Assembly: GCA_023427705.1 (NCBI GenBank)
Contig: JAEZAL010000246.1
Coordinates: forward strand, 1-22,947
Origin: Bacillota bacterium
GTDB taxonomy: Bacteria > Bacillota > Clostridia > Clostridiales > Clostridiaceae
Length of the DNA stretch: 22,947 nt
Direction: 5' to 3'
Part shown: in pieces, positions 17,601 through 22,947 of the stretch
Numbering within the stretch: position 1 is the first letter of the stretch
Layout: the number at the start of each line of letters is the position of its first letter
Notes under the pieces: model-generated
What the model saw: only the letters and a program-made list of their open reading frames with translations
What the model was told of the DNA's origin: nothing
The model's database searches: none
Position numbers and translations under genes: made by a program

Positions 17601-18328
17601 TACTAGTATTAATAAATAAAGGATGTGTAAATGAGTCTATACTACATACCTTTAGAAGTATGATGCAACATAGCAGATATGCAAAATTTGTATTAGCTGG
17701 TGCAGATAAGCTTCAAGAGATGCTAGAGAATTATGGATCTATCCTATTCCATATAGCTACAATGATAAATGTAGAAGAACTTGAAAAGGATGAAATGATT
17801 CAAATGGTTACAACTACAACACCTGAAGTTACGTTTTTAGATAGTTCTTTAGAGAAATTATACAAATTAACAAATGGACATCCGTATTATACTAAGGTAA
17901 TTTGTACAGGAATTATTGAAAGAAGAGTAAACAAAGATAAGAGATATATTGTATATCCAGCAGATGTAGATGCTGTAGTTAAGCGAATAGTTGAGTCTAC
18001 ATCAACGGAATATTTTGCGCATTTATGGGAATGTGATGATGTTTCAAAGTTAATAATTTCTTTTATAGCTCATAAATTAAATCATCCAACAGATATTGTA
18101 GCAGATACGACTATAGGTGATTTCTGCAACACTGTTCCTGGATGTGATAAGGTAAGAGTATTACCATCATTAACTGGATTGGTTTCACGAGGAATGCTTG
18201 TAGAGAAGACCATAAAAGAAACTAAATACTATAATTTTAAAACAGATTTATTTAGGCAATGGTTTAAAATAAATAAACCAGTTGAGAGAACAAAAGCTAT
18301 GGAGGTAAATTTTAATGATAACATATAA
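11642..18328 (+). CDS. Giant TPR-repeat protein with C-terminal STAND-type ATPase
   Basis: The 2228-residue protein is not one I recognise as named. In order: a small Sm/SH3-like barrel (about 8-60, with FDGEVVEGIVSK and a VVDNEDI strand); a helical region; a cold-shock-like barrel (about 343-410, G-Y-V then NFGFV then YYFNNSTF); clear TPR helices (about 485-640, e.g. EDFEKAIEFYKKAV) and degenerate helical repeats up to about 1450, with an acidic segment near 695-705; a charged linker (about 1458-1495); helices; a beta-sandwich resembling CARDB/Ig folds (about 1727-1836); and an ATPase of the ATPase_2/AAA_16 STAND type: FFGRKEM (about 1858), Walker A GMRRVGKT at 1884-1891, Walker B with Asp1982-Glu1983 (LVIMMDE), and a C-terminal winged helix (about 2130-2215). 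No signal or membrane segment. GAGGTG lies 4 nt before the ATG at 11642; a GTG at 11630 is the alternative. It overlaps the next gene by 14 nt. Sensor-type role is inferred. Confidence 0.85.
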   Translation: MNYKQIQLSLPLGENVFLKKFDGEVVEGIVSKIGISNTTLINNKTEIVVDNEDISDFTFNNFFKEETIKKCLEVNAIEKLDEIVSKFEGINLGEFRNKLNQEILKKLPEVILKKVNTIQSLVYQKEFNIANIGQRISVLRKNIENKSINADYQRYVKSYLYRIEAMISYRDGLMHVAIDKLRCAIMTYEDSDDWFNVYLCGVKSENVNHHLATYSLYKYFESNKINQKNIDVFISLTKIVSIKGFYKTFVNFIRSRKDESEYEYISQGVMYLLYRSEKRDLAIKLFLRLKEVQFSMAIVSVYLYDLLEFTNKNYISYEKAINKIIEKQSKLENVEINTTLSQGYVYEYVVEDNKNFGFVAGDNWNSYYFNNSTFDNNVLDKIITAVNKRETLEVNIIVRGNQPLCIYFYFSEEKNFSEEKMMSIVKALMSDGGYKKALDIINHLINVTGTEDKYLELKVKCEKGAKDRTLPRGKTHFARAKRFEVIEEDFEKAIEFYKKAVNENDRVYESAIKVVKLLKEQGRDIESIEILEKAMSMDKTHIKEFENVIISVYKNTGQIEKAVEKLSVWLNENKSEPEKEVILFRIAKMYTEAGKYSKALNTYKQVKNYESNPSILKKVADLYIKLEKFSMGQEYITKIKQSTSEISISDLEKLINANREESINSLIIELEELLNRGDIELIRSLLIGSRNIVIEDDEEDDTPEGITNTFNLLLEEKEYQKAKIFIVNKLIKSFNWSHSWVLLSRCYEELDDIKYSYTCSYIACILGNKSVQWSMLSAFTLKYGLYPEFLKSLYNYILTEVDFNQGFVRVENYIRALYNVKNIEVNKDFKYLANKLADKIRELYSEKRSDDKSRLAVYRLIRNIYQVSEEYKKAYGEYYNEYLIFNNIYYKAKMATWALSKGLLDEAYENYNDILELDPLNRCAIVGLSLVDASKNKKIINDSIFDIMMCYPTVLSVSELIKLRNNNDLETSLELFDLMLQLYPSDFPVRFSYYSLLAERGTKEDIDKAYSGYMVILQEEFNSNEFSKFNKAAFATLLMCIKYDREDDSNAVLDLYDKFNTYNKKQLKFLKKDKQRFIKYKKQLSELKSLLGKEEFYIYDEISELILEQNVFNILKQLKRIDIEVYKKYPILLKILKENRLNIIIMLLLKESLEIVDDNKFINSTCYKLFEWITPYGIQVRNNILTELSRGTMSHEEVATILGISKLSELVKHSLDDKNIHGKKLAIEVAFLISDNDLNVYKAVSYHNSSLNYDVAVNNLKILIECKEFNYGYSLIGKEYFKVGLWEESLENYNKYFKLQFNNYEINDVITLKFAYICELIIKSDLGIIDFEAYRLDVLIKAINLMLKIPEITSYVDKLKEICSKEENSKYLNIIIGINLVSLKQYEAAYERFNHIKSIDELGYVYLVNFLNRKMNENGYEGLFKTTVLNEICELNIVYGVIDDSELNEDNIVLNIEENATKIIKRHKDTDEKDRSEDENTLKIDINQFNSEEFKRLNDVSSKVIKVAPDLWKNFINYKYTDDRSVFIVREEIKSMLNACGPKDLDKKAELLLKRAKLNYKEKESDDFVKSMILYGVLKASAVQNKYNLDAIKYSFEVMRIVSEFDFNIELINGALKTFLSSIVNFENINEIVMNSEKIRWIKDNVAEFSTIKGIRELFTNLVLAVKTIEKYETADEVEVKAQYRDRLFQITSQIREIEPPNDFRNIIIGIAISWKKLMEESSRNLSNEPNIVINFQNTSSKMSGSLFIEIINTGYGIAEDVEISLDVHGENVKVRKKEVVKLGDIRGKDKKDYEYEFRFAKEDDYEYELRVSYKNILGEEETISQQSVIKILGKSSSEEFIPVQNRYSPNAATKKEFFGRKEMLNKINETLQSDSDTVLVIKGMRRVGKTSILNYIKESNKEALVPIFIDMQNAHSVENTLTMVYDLILKTIKRELDERGIEMNLPSISEFERSPLVLMKDYLDTEIPKLIGDRKLVIMMDEFEYLLVLINKGCVNESILHTFRSMMQHSRYAKFVLAGADKLQEMLENYGSILFHIATMINVEELEKDEMIQMVTTTTPEVTFLDSSLEKLYKLTNGHPYYTKVICTGIIERRVNKDKRYIVYPADVDAVVKRIVESTSTEYFAHLWECDDVSKLIISFIAHKLNHPTDIVADTTIGDFCNTVPGCDKVRVLPSLTGLVSRGMLVEKTIKETKYYNFKTDLFRQWFKINKPVERTKAMEVNFNDNI

Positions 18329-20204
18329 TCCTTTTTTAGGAACCTTACCAGTAAGAAAACACGATGAGTTTTTAGGGAGAGAAGGTTTTGTAAGAAGTCT
18401 TTTTCAATCTTTTATTAATCCATCAGGAATATTTAATGTGGCTATAATTGCAGAATTAGGACATGGGAAAAGTTCAATTTTAAATGCTTTATTTTTTAAG
18501 GAAAATAGAGAAAAGTATGGGTTTAATGAGAAAAACATATTAGTTCATATGAATTTTGAAAATTATATTGGTTCTATACAAGACTTTTATGAGATGATGT
18601 ATGATAAATTATATGATTCTATTATGAAAAATTATTATATAGATGAAGATATAAAGAACAGTATTGAAGAATATACAGGTGGTAAAAGGATAAAAAGAGA
18701 GCTTGAAAAGGTATTAAACTTAATGGCTGAAAATGAATTTAAAACTGTATTCTTATTAGATAATTTAGATAAAGCTGCTAAGAAAACAGATTTTACAGTG
18801 GAAGAATTTAGTTTTCTTAGAAGTTTATCCTCAGGAGAGGCTTTCTACAATGTCCAATATATAATTACAGCTACTAAAGACTTGAAAGATATATCAAGTG
18901 CAGCTGAAGTATCAGGATTTGTAAATATTTTTGTTACTCAAGAAGTTACTGCTTTTGATGCGTTGTTTGACCAAGAAGAAATAGAAGAATATGTAGAGAC
19001 TTTATTTGAAAAAGTTCACTTAGAAATAGATTTTAATGAGATTTGTGCATTAGAGGATATAAGTGGAGGTAATCCTACTATCCTTAAACATGCTTGTAAT
19101 ACACTATTTAGCTTAAAATCAACAGAAGAGTATGAGTTTAATAATGAGCAATTTAAAGTTGATGTTTTAGCGCAATGTAAAAATTATTTTCATTTATTAT
19201 GGCAGAATACAAGTGAATATGAGAAAAAAACAATATACGCCTTAGCAAAAGATGAAGATTTAGACCTAGATGATTACAGAGTTAATGATGCATTAAGAAT
19301 TTCATGTAATAGAGCAATTATATTTAAGGATGAAGATGAATCTAGATATAAATTTGTAAGTGAAGCCTTTAAATTATTTGTAAAAGAACAAGGTCGTGAA
19401 ATAATAAACTTTGAGAAAGTACTTAATACTAAGGAAATAATTTCTTCCAATGAATTAGAGATAATATCCCAATTGCTAGATAATAAAATAGATAAAATAA
19501 ATAATAAAATAGAAAACTTTGAATCTACAATGACTAAAAAGATGGAGGATATAGAATATAGTATTTCTATAGTAAATGATATAAAAGATATAATGAAAGA
19601 AATTGGAGAATCTAAATCTGAAATTTCTGATGAAGATTTTGATAGATATGTAGCTTTAGTTGGAAGGAAAATGGATAATATAGATTCAGCTCAATTACCC
19701 AAATCATTAGAAGGAACGATTTTAAATAATATTTGGAATCATCTTGGAGAAGAGCAAAGAATAAATCTGATTAGAGGAGAACATTTAAATAAAATGTTTA
19801 GGGATGCTAATACAGATCTTTCATTAGTTAGTTATGTATATTGTAAAGCTGCAGAGCAAGTTCTTTCAGAGAAAGTATTACCTTGGGTAAGGAGGATTAA
19901 CCCTGATCATATAATTGATAATAGAAAGACTACGTTAAAAGAAACAGATAATTTAATGATTGGACAAGCTGCATATATTCTTTCTAATTATAAATTTAAA
20001 GCATCTATAAAAAATGATTGTTTATCTTACGGGATAGATTACAAAGATTTTATTAAAAGAGTTGGAACGATACAAGAAATTAGAAACAACTCAATGCATC
20101 CAGGACATATTATCTCAAGAGATGAGCTTAATAATTTAAGAAACTATTTGTTTGTTGAGGGAAATAACATAATAGAGACATTATTTAAAATTACTTTAGT
20201 ATAA
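18315..20204 (+). CDS. AAA-type ATPase with coiled coil and C-terminal HEPN-like domain
   Basis: The 629-residue protein starts with FLGREGFV (19-26) and a P-loop, Walker A A-x2-G-H-G-K-S at 46-53, Walker B VFLLDNLD (145-152, Asp149), a sensor-like VQYIITATKDL, and a winged-helix-like region (about 290-360). A coiled coil follows (about 382-435, NKIDKINNKIENFE). The C-terminal 170 residues are helical and carry EIRNNSMH, i.e. R590-x4-H595, the catalytic signature of HEPN ribonucleases, with the flanking helices expected for that fold. GGAGG at 18301-18305, inside the giant gene, lies 9 nt before the ATG, and the genes overlap by 14 nt, so production is coupled and the proteins probably act together. 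I infer an NTP-controlled RNase effector. The HEPN call rests on motif and helix pattern, not on a profile search; a non-catalytic HEPN is possible. Confidence 0.8.
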   Translation: MITYNPFLGTLPVRKHDEFLGREGFVRSLFQSFINPSGIFNVAIIAELGHGKSSILNALFFKENREKYGFNEKNILVHMNFENYIGSIQDFYEMMYDKLYDSIMKNYYIDEDIKNSIEEYTGGKRIKRELEKVLNLMAENEFKTVFLLDNLDKAAKKTDFTVEEFSFLRSLSSGEAFYNVQYIITATKDLKDISSAAEVSGFVNIFVTQEVTAFDALFDQEEIEEYVETLFEKVHLEIDFNEICALEDISGGNPTILKHACNTLFSLKSTEEYEFNNEQFKVDVLAQCKNYFHLLWQNTSEYEKKTIYALAKDEDLDLDDYRVNDALRISCNRAIIFKDEDESRYKFVSEAFKLFVKEQGREIINFEKVLNTKEIISSNELEIISQLLDNKIDKINNKIENFESTMTKKMEDIEYSISIVNDIKDIMKEIGESKSEISDEDFDRYVALVGRKMDNIDSAQLPKSLEGTILNNIWNHLGEEQRINLIRGEHLNKMFRDANTDLSLVSYVYCKAAEQVLSEKVLPWVRRINPDHIIDNRKTTLKETDNLMIGQAAYILSNYKFKASIKNDCLSYGIDYKDFIKRVGTIQEIRNNSMHPGHIISRDELNNLRNYLFVEGNNIIETLFKITLV

Positions 20205-20214
20205 TGTTAAATCT

Positions 20215-20257
20215 AAAAAGCAGAGAGATAGTTTAATCTCTCTGTTTAATTACTTTT
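20215..20257 (+). terminator. Terminator after the ATPase pair
   Basis: CAGAGAGAT (20221-20229) pairs perfectly with ATCTCTCTG (20236-20244), preceded by AAAAAG and followed by TTTAATTACTTTTT. It ends the two-gene operon before the acetyltransferase. Confidence 0.85.
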
Positions 20258-20332
20258 TAGTTATGATAATAAAAGGCTTAATTATTAAAATTAAGAAGAT
20301 AGAAATAGAAAATTGTTTTTTAGGAGATTAAC

Positions 20333-20953
20333 ATGGGATTTAAATTTTATAATGTAATAAATTCTAAAGAAAATTTGGAGGAAATACACTTATTAGATAA
20401 AATCACATACAGTGAAAAATATTTACTTACAGTAGAGGACTATCACACAAGATTAATAAAAAATCCTAATCAAATTTATATTGTTAAAGATTCTAATAAT
20501 ATACTTGCAGGATATTTATCCATGGTTCCCTTACAGTATGATGCTTATGAAAGAATAAAGAAAGGGGAAACAGATAAAGAAGTAATTAATTTTGATAATA
20601 TTATAGGTTCGGAGGAAATAATAGAGTATGTATATTGGGATTCAATAGTAATAAATCCTGCCTACAGAAGACAAAAATTAGGCAAAAAGTTATTAAGTTA
20701 TGGAATGAAGGATTTAATAAAGAATAATCCTGAAATAAAAAGAATAATGGCACATACAATTTCAAAAGGTGGAACAAATTTAGCACAAAAGTATGGATTA
20801 GAAATAAAGAAAAATTTAAATGAGACTACAGTTGTAGTAGAAAAAGCATTTAGTAGAAAGTCTAATAAGAGAAAGAGATTATATAGAAATAAAAATAAAA
20901 GGTTTGTTGAAGTATATAAATTTAATACTAATAACGATATATTAATAGAATAG
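20333..20953 (+). CDS. GNAT family N-acetyltransferase
   Basis: The 206-residue protein has the GNAT core: strands at about 45-65 (IYIVKDSNNILAGYLSMV), then DSIVINPAYRRQKLGKKLL at 103-121, whose RRQKLGK is the acetyl-CoA pyrophosphate loop with the first glycine of the usual Q/R-x2-G-x-G replaced by Lys115. The tail (about 168-195) is strongly basic (SRKSNKRKRLYRNKNKR), which is unusual and may contact nucleic acid. AGGAG lies 7-8 nt before the ATG. It is transcribed apart from the ATPase pair, since a strong terminator lies between, but lies inside the segment bracketed by the direct repeat. The substrate is unknown; it could be an unrelated passenger. Confidence 0.78.
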   Translation: MGFKFYNVINSKENLEEIHLLDKITYSEKYLLTVEDYHTRLIKNPNQIYIVKDSNNILAGYLSMVPLQYDAYERIKKGETDKEVINFDNIIGSEEIIEYVYWDSIVINPAYRRQKLGKKLLSYGMKDLIKNNPEIKRIMAHTISKGGTNLAQKYGLEIKKNLNETTVVVEKAFSRKSNKRKRLYRNKNKRFVEVYKFNTNNDILIE

Positions 20954-20955
20954 CC

Positions 20956-20998
20956 CCTTTATAGTATAATGGAATAATTATACTATAAAGGAATTTAT
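20956..20998 (+). terminator. Terminator after the acetyltransferase
   Basis: A perfect 15-bp stem, CCTTTATAGTATAAT (20956-20970) with ATTATACTATAAAGG (20977-20991), has a 6-nt loop. The following tract AATTTATATTTAA is only partly T-rich. Confidence 0.7.
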
Positions 20999-21046
20999 AT
21001 TTAATAAGTTATATGGATTATGTAAGCGATTCAGAATGAATTAAAT

Positions 21047-21309
21047 TTTGTTGGACATACAGAAGCAATTATAACTGGTTCATTAGCAGGACATAATTCT
21101 GTAAGATTAGCTATGGAATACCATTATTAATATTACCTTCATCAATTGCAATAGGAGATATTATTTCATATGTAAATGAAAAAGCGGAAAGTAGAGAGGA
21201 AAGAAAAAATAGATATACCTTTGCAGGAGCTGAATACTTTAAGAGGATTAAAGACTTAGGTCTATATACTAAAGATAAAGATGAAATAAAACTAAGAAGT
21301 AAAAATTAG
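21047..21309 (+). pseudogene. Truncated, frameshifted 3' fragment of an FAD oxidoreductase gene; right copy of the direct repeat
   Basis: 21047-21290 matches 11110-11354 of the intact oxidoreductase gene, corresponding to its residues 328-409. There is no 5' part: homology stops abruptly at 21047. One base is missing after 21116 (ATGGGAA in the intact copy, ATGGAA here), which shifts the frame; past it the restored frame runs to a stop at 21307-21309, 8 codons short of nothing recognisable in the intact tail. Of 12 substitutions seven are synonymous and the other five are mild (V-I, T-A, A-V, M-I, plus G-E). So most divergence happened while the sequence was still a working gene. Not expressed as a protein. 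Confidence 0.93.
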
Positions 21310-21343
21310 TGAATCTTAAAATCTTGGAATTAGAGCTGGATTT

Positions 21344-21388
21344 AAAAAAAGACTTAATAGTTATTATTTAGCTATTAAGTCTTTTTTT
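21344..21388 (+). terminator. Terminator after the oxidoreductase remnant
   Basis: GACTTAATAG (21351-21360) pairs perfectly with CTATTAAGTC (21372-21381), preceded by seven A and followed by seven T. It is probably the terminator that served the gene copy now decayed. Confidence 0.85.
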
Positions 21389-21677
21389 AGTATAGTTACT
21401 ATTTATAAAGTTTATAGGATAGTTATTTACGACAGTTATAGTTTTAAATAAAATGCTCGTAAATGATGATAAATTTATAAGAAACAAATGCTAACATAAA
21501 ATTAAATACAAAAATAATCCAAATTAAAGATTAAAATAGAAGGAAAAATAAGGGTATTTATTGAATTATAAAAATAAAATATATAAATAATAATAATTAG
21601 AGAAATTAAAAAAGAAAAGTTTATTAATAAAAATATAAATTAAAACATTACCTAATCTTTTAATAAAGGAGTTTTTT
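21389..21677. other. Intergenic region ahead of the PucR-type gene
   Basis: No gene is visible in these 289 nt, which are almost all A and T. They hold a possible promoter and inverted repeat near 21425-21464 (separate entry) and the ribosome site AAAGGAG at 21665-21671. Confidence 0.7.
21425..21464 (+). promoter_or_regulatory. Inverted repeat around a possible promoter upstream of pucR
   Basis: ATTTACGA (21425-21432) and TCGTAAAT (21457-21464) form a perfect 8-bp inverted repeat with a 24-nt centre. Inside, TTTACG (21426-21431) and TAAAAT (21449-21454) are 17 nt apart, a weak SigA-like pair. The arms thus flank the promoter as an operator would. The leader to the ATG would be over 200 nt, which counts against it. 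Confidence 0.3.
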
Positions 21678-22947
21678 ATGAAAACTAATATAGGGATATC
21701 CATAGAAAAGTTATTAACCCTTGAGATATTAAAGGGATCAAAGGTACTTGCTGGTAACAAAGGATTAAAAAATAAGATTACAAAAGTAAATGTAATGGAG
21801 GTACCAGATATTATCGATTGGGTAAGCAAAGGAGAATTCTTAATTACTACTGCTTATTCTATAAAGGATAATGTGCAAATATTAGAAGAATTAATTCCAA
21901 AGTTAAAAGAAAAGGGGGTTGCAGGCCTAGGAATTAAGGTAGGTAGGTATGTAAAAGAATTATCAGATAATATTTTTAAGTTAGCAAACAAAATTAACTT
22001 TCCAATTATAGAAGTTCCAATATCTGTGTCTCATACAGATATAATTTCATCTATTTTAACTCAAGTTATAAGTGAGCAAACTATTTTGTTATTAGAAATT
22101 GAAAGATATAATAAAGAAGCTATGGATATTGTAATAAATGGTGGAAACTTAAATGACATTGCATCAAACCTATATAATAATATTGGTAATACTTTAGCTA
22201 TATATGAGAATATAAATGATAGATGTGAAATTATATGTAATGATAATATAGAAAAAAGTGAAATTGAAAAAATAGTATATGAATTTATTAGCAGCAATAA
22301 CTATTGTGAAAAGAACTATTGTGAATATACAGACATTATAAATGGTAAAAATATTAAAAGAATTACTATTCCTCTAATAATAAATAAAATTGAATATGGT
22401 AATGTTTTTATATGGACTGACAATACTGATATAAATACATTACAAAAAATGATTATTGATCTTTATATGAATATTATAATGCTGGAATTTTCAAAGAGAA
22501 TTTCTATGCATAGTATGGAAAGTAAGTATAAACTAGAGTTTTTTGATGATTTACTAAGTCAAGATGAAATTAGACTAAAAAGGGCTATTGAAAAATCTAA
22601 AAATTATAATTTCAATATTAGTAATAAATATTGTATTATAGAAATAATGTTAAAACCATGGAATGAAGAAATTAAACATAGCTATCAAGAAGAAATAAAC
22701 AATTTAATGTTTATTGTAAATAGAATTATTAAGTCTAGTAAAAATAATATTATATATGTAGAACGTGGAGATAGAATTATACTTTTATATGGAAGTGCTA
22801 AAAGTTATAATGCTGTTAAAATTAAAGAAGATACGTTGAATTTATGTAAAAGGATCTATTCTGAAGCAGGAAAAAAGATTACTTCTATGGAAATAATAGT
22901 TGGCATTGGGAGATGCTATGCAGATATATCACAATTGTATAAAAGCT
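21678..22947 (+). CDS. PucR family transcriptional regulator (cut by the window end)
   Basis: The visible 423 codons run without a stop off the right edge. The N-terminal 125 residues match the PucR N-terminal domain: the opening LLTLEILKGSKVLAG, then VNVMEVPDIIDWVSKGEFLITTAYSI, then GVAGLGIKVGRYV and FPIIEVP. A middle region (about 130-290) is likely a ligand or GGDEF-like sensing part, and FFDDLLSQDE begins the segment that leads to the C-terminal helix-turn-helix, which lies beyond the window. AAAGGAG sits 6 nt before the ATG. PucR-type proteins usually activate catabolic genes for purines or amino acids in response to the substrate. Its target here is unknown; the redox operon at 9140-11409 would be its neighbour without the intervening accessory segment. 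Confidence 0.85.
   Translation, partial: MKTNIGISIEKLLTLEILKGSKVLAGNKGLKNKITKVNVMEVPDIIDWVSKGEFLITTAYSIKDNVQILEELIPKLKEKGVAGLGIKVGRYVKELSDNIFKLANKINFPIIEVPISVSHTDIISSILTQVISEQTILLLEIERYNKEAMDIVINGGNLNDIASNLYNNIGNTLAIYENINDRCEIICNDNIEKSEIEKIVYEFISSNNYCEKNYCEYTDIINGKNIKRITIPLIINKIEYGNVFIWTDNTDINTLQKMIIDLYMNIIMLEFSKRISMHSMESKYKLEFFDDLLSQDEIRLKRAIEKSKNYNFNISNKYCIIEIMLKPWNEEIKHSYQEEINNLMFIVNRIIKSSKNNIIYVERGDRIILLYGSAKSYNAVKIKEDTLNLCKRIYSEAGKKITSMEIIVGIGRCYADISQLYKS

Noticed and set aside
11554..21046. The degenerate XerD-like protein as integrase of the accessory segment
   Set aside because: It lies 9 kb away in a conserved syntenic place beside spoIIM and lacks catalytic residues, so there is no reason to link it with the segment.
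1..22947. CRISPR arrays, tRNA or rRNA genes, insertion sequences
   Set aside because: I saw no spaced identical repeats, no cloverleaf or rRNA-like stretch, and no transposase. The only long repeat is the oxidoreductase 3' end.

Overview
The window is AT-rich, has short intergenic gaps and strong AGGAGG-type ribosome binding sites. It carries sporulation genes (spoIIM, ytfJ/gerW, a dacF-type D,D-carboxypeptidase). Together with the order nudF - spoIIM - xerD - pdp - dacF - scpA - scpB, this points to a spore-forming Firmicute, most likely a Clostridium of cluster I. The species cannot be named from the sequence alone.

Layout. 1-9061 is a conserved housekeeping and sporulation block: a Nudix ADP-ribose pyrophosphatase, SpoIIM, a XerD-like recombinase with most catalytic residues replaced, pyrimidine-nucleoside phosphorylase, a first D,D-carboxypeptidase, the kleisin ScpA with its partner ScpB, then a convergent minus-strand pair (DUF2953-type protein and YtfJ/GerW), then a second D,D-carboxypeptidase. 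9140-11409 is a two-gene redox operon: a cysteine-rich flavin/[2Fe-2S] reductase overlapping an FAD-dependent oxidoreductase. 11410-21046 is an accessory segment with a giant TPR/STAND ATPase gene (2228 aa), a translationally coupled AAA ATPase gene with a predicted C-terminal HEPN domain (629 aa), and a GNAT acetyltransferase. 21047-21309 is a frameshifted second copy of the 3' end of the FAD oxidoreductase gene. From 21678 to the right edge runs a PucR-type regulator, cut by the window.

The main point of interest is the accessory segment. A 245-bp direct repeat brackets it (11110-11354 and 21047-21290, 12 substitutions and one deletion). Seven of the 12 substitutions are synonymous, which suggests the second copy diverged while still under coding constraint and arrived as a foreign or paralogous 3' end. 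The giant protein reads as Sm-like barrel, helical/TPR repeats with an inserted cold-shock-like barrel, beta-sandwich, then STAND ATPase with winged helix. Its partner reads as P-loop ATPase, coiled coil, and a HEPN-like helical domain with an R-x4-H motif. This looks like a sensor and RNase-effector pair of the kind seen in bacterial conflict and abortive-infection systems. It has its own extended -10 promoter and terminator. The defence role is inference: no phage-related or mobility gene lies beside it.

Elsewhere, start sites were chosen by ribosome binding site rather than longest frame for spoIIM, both carboxypeptidases, scpA, the DUF2953 gene, the flavin reductase and the giant gene. 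Most transcription units end in a recognisable hairpin.
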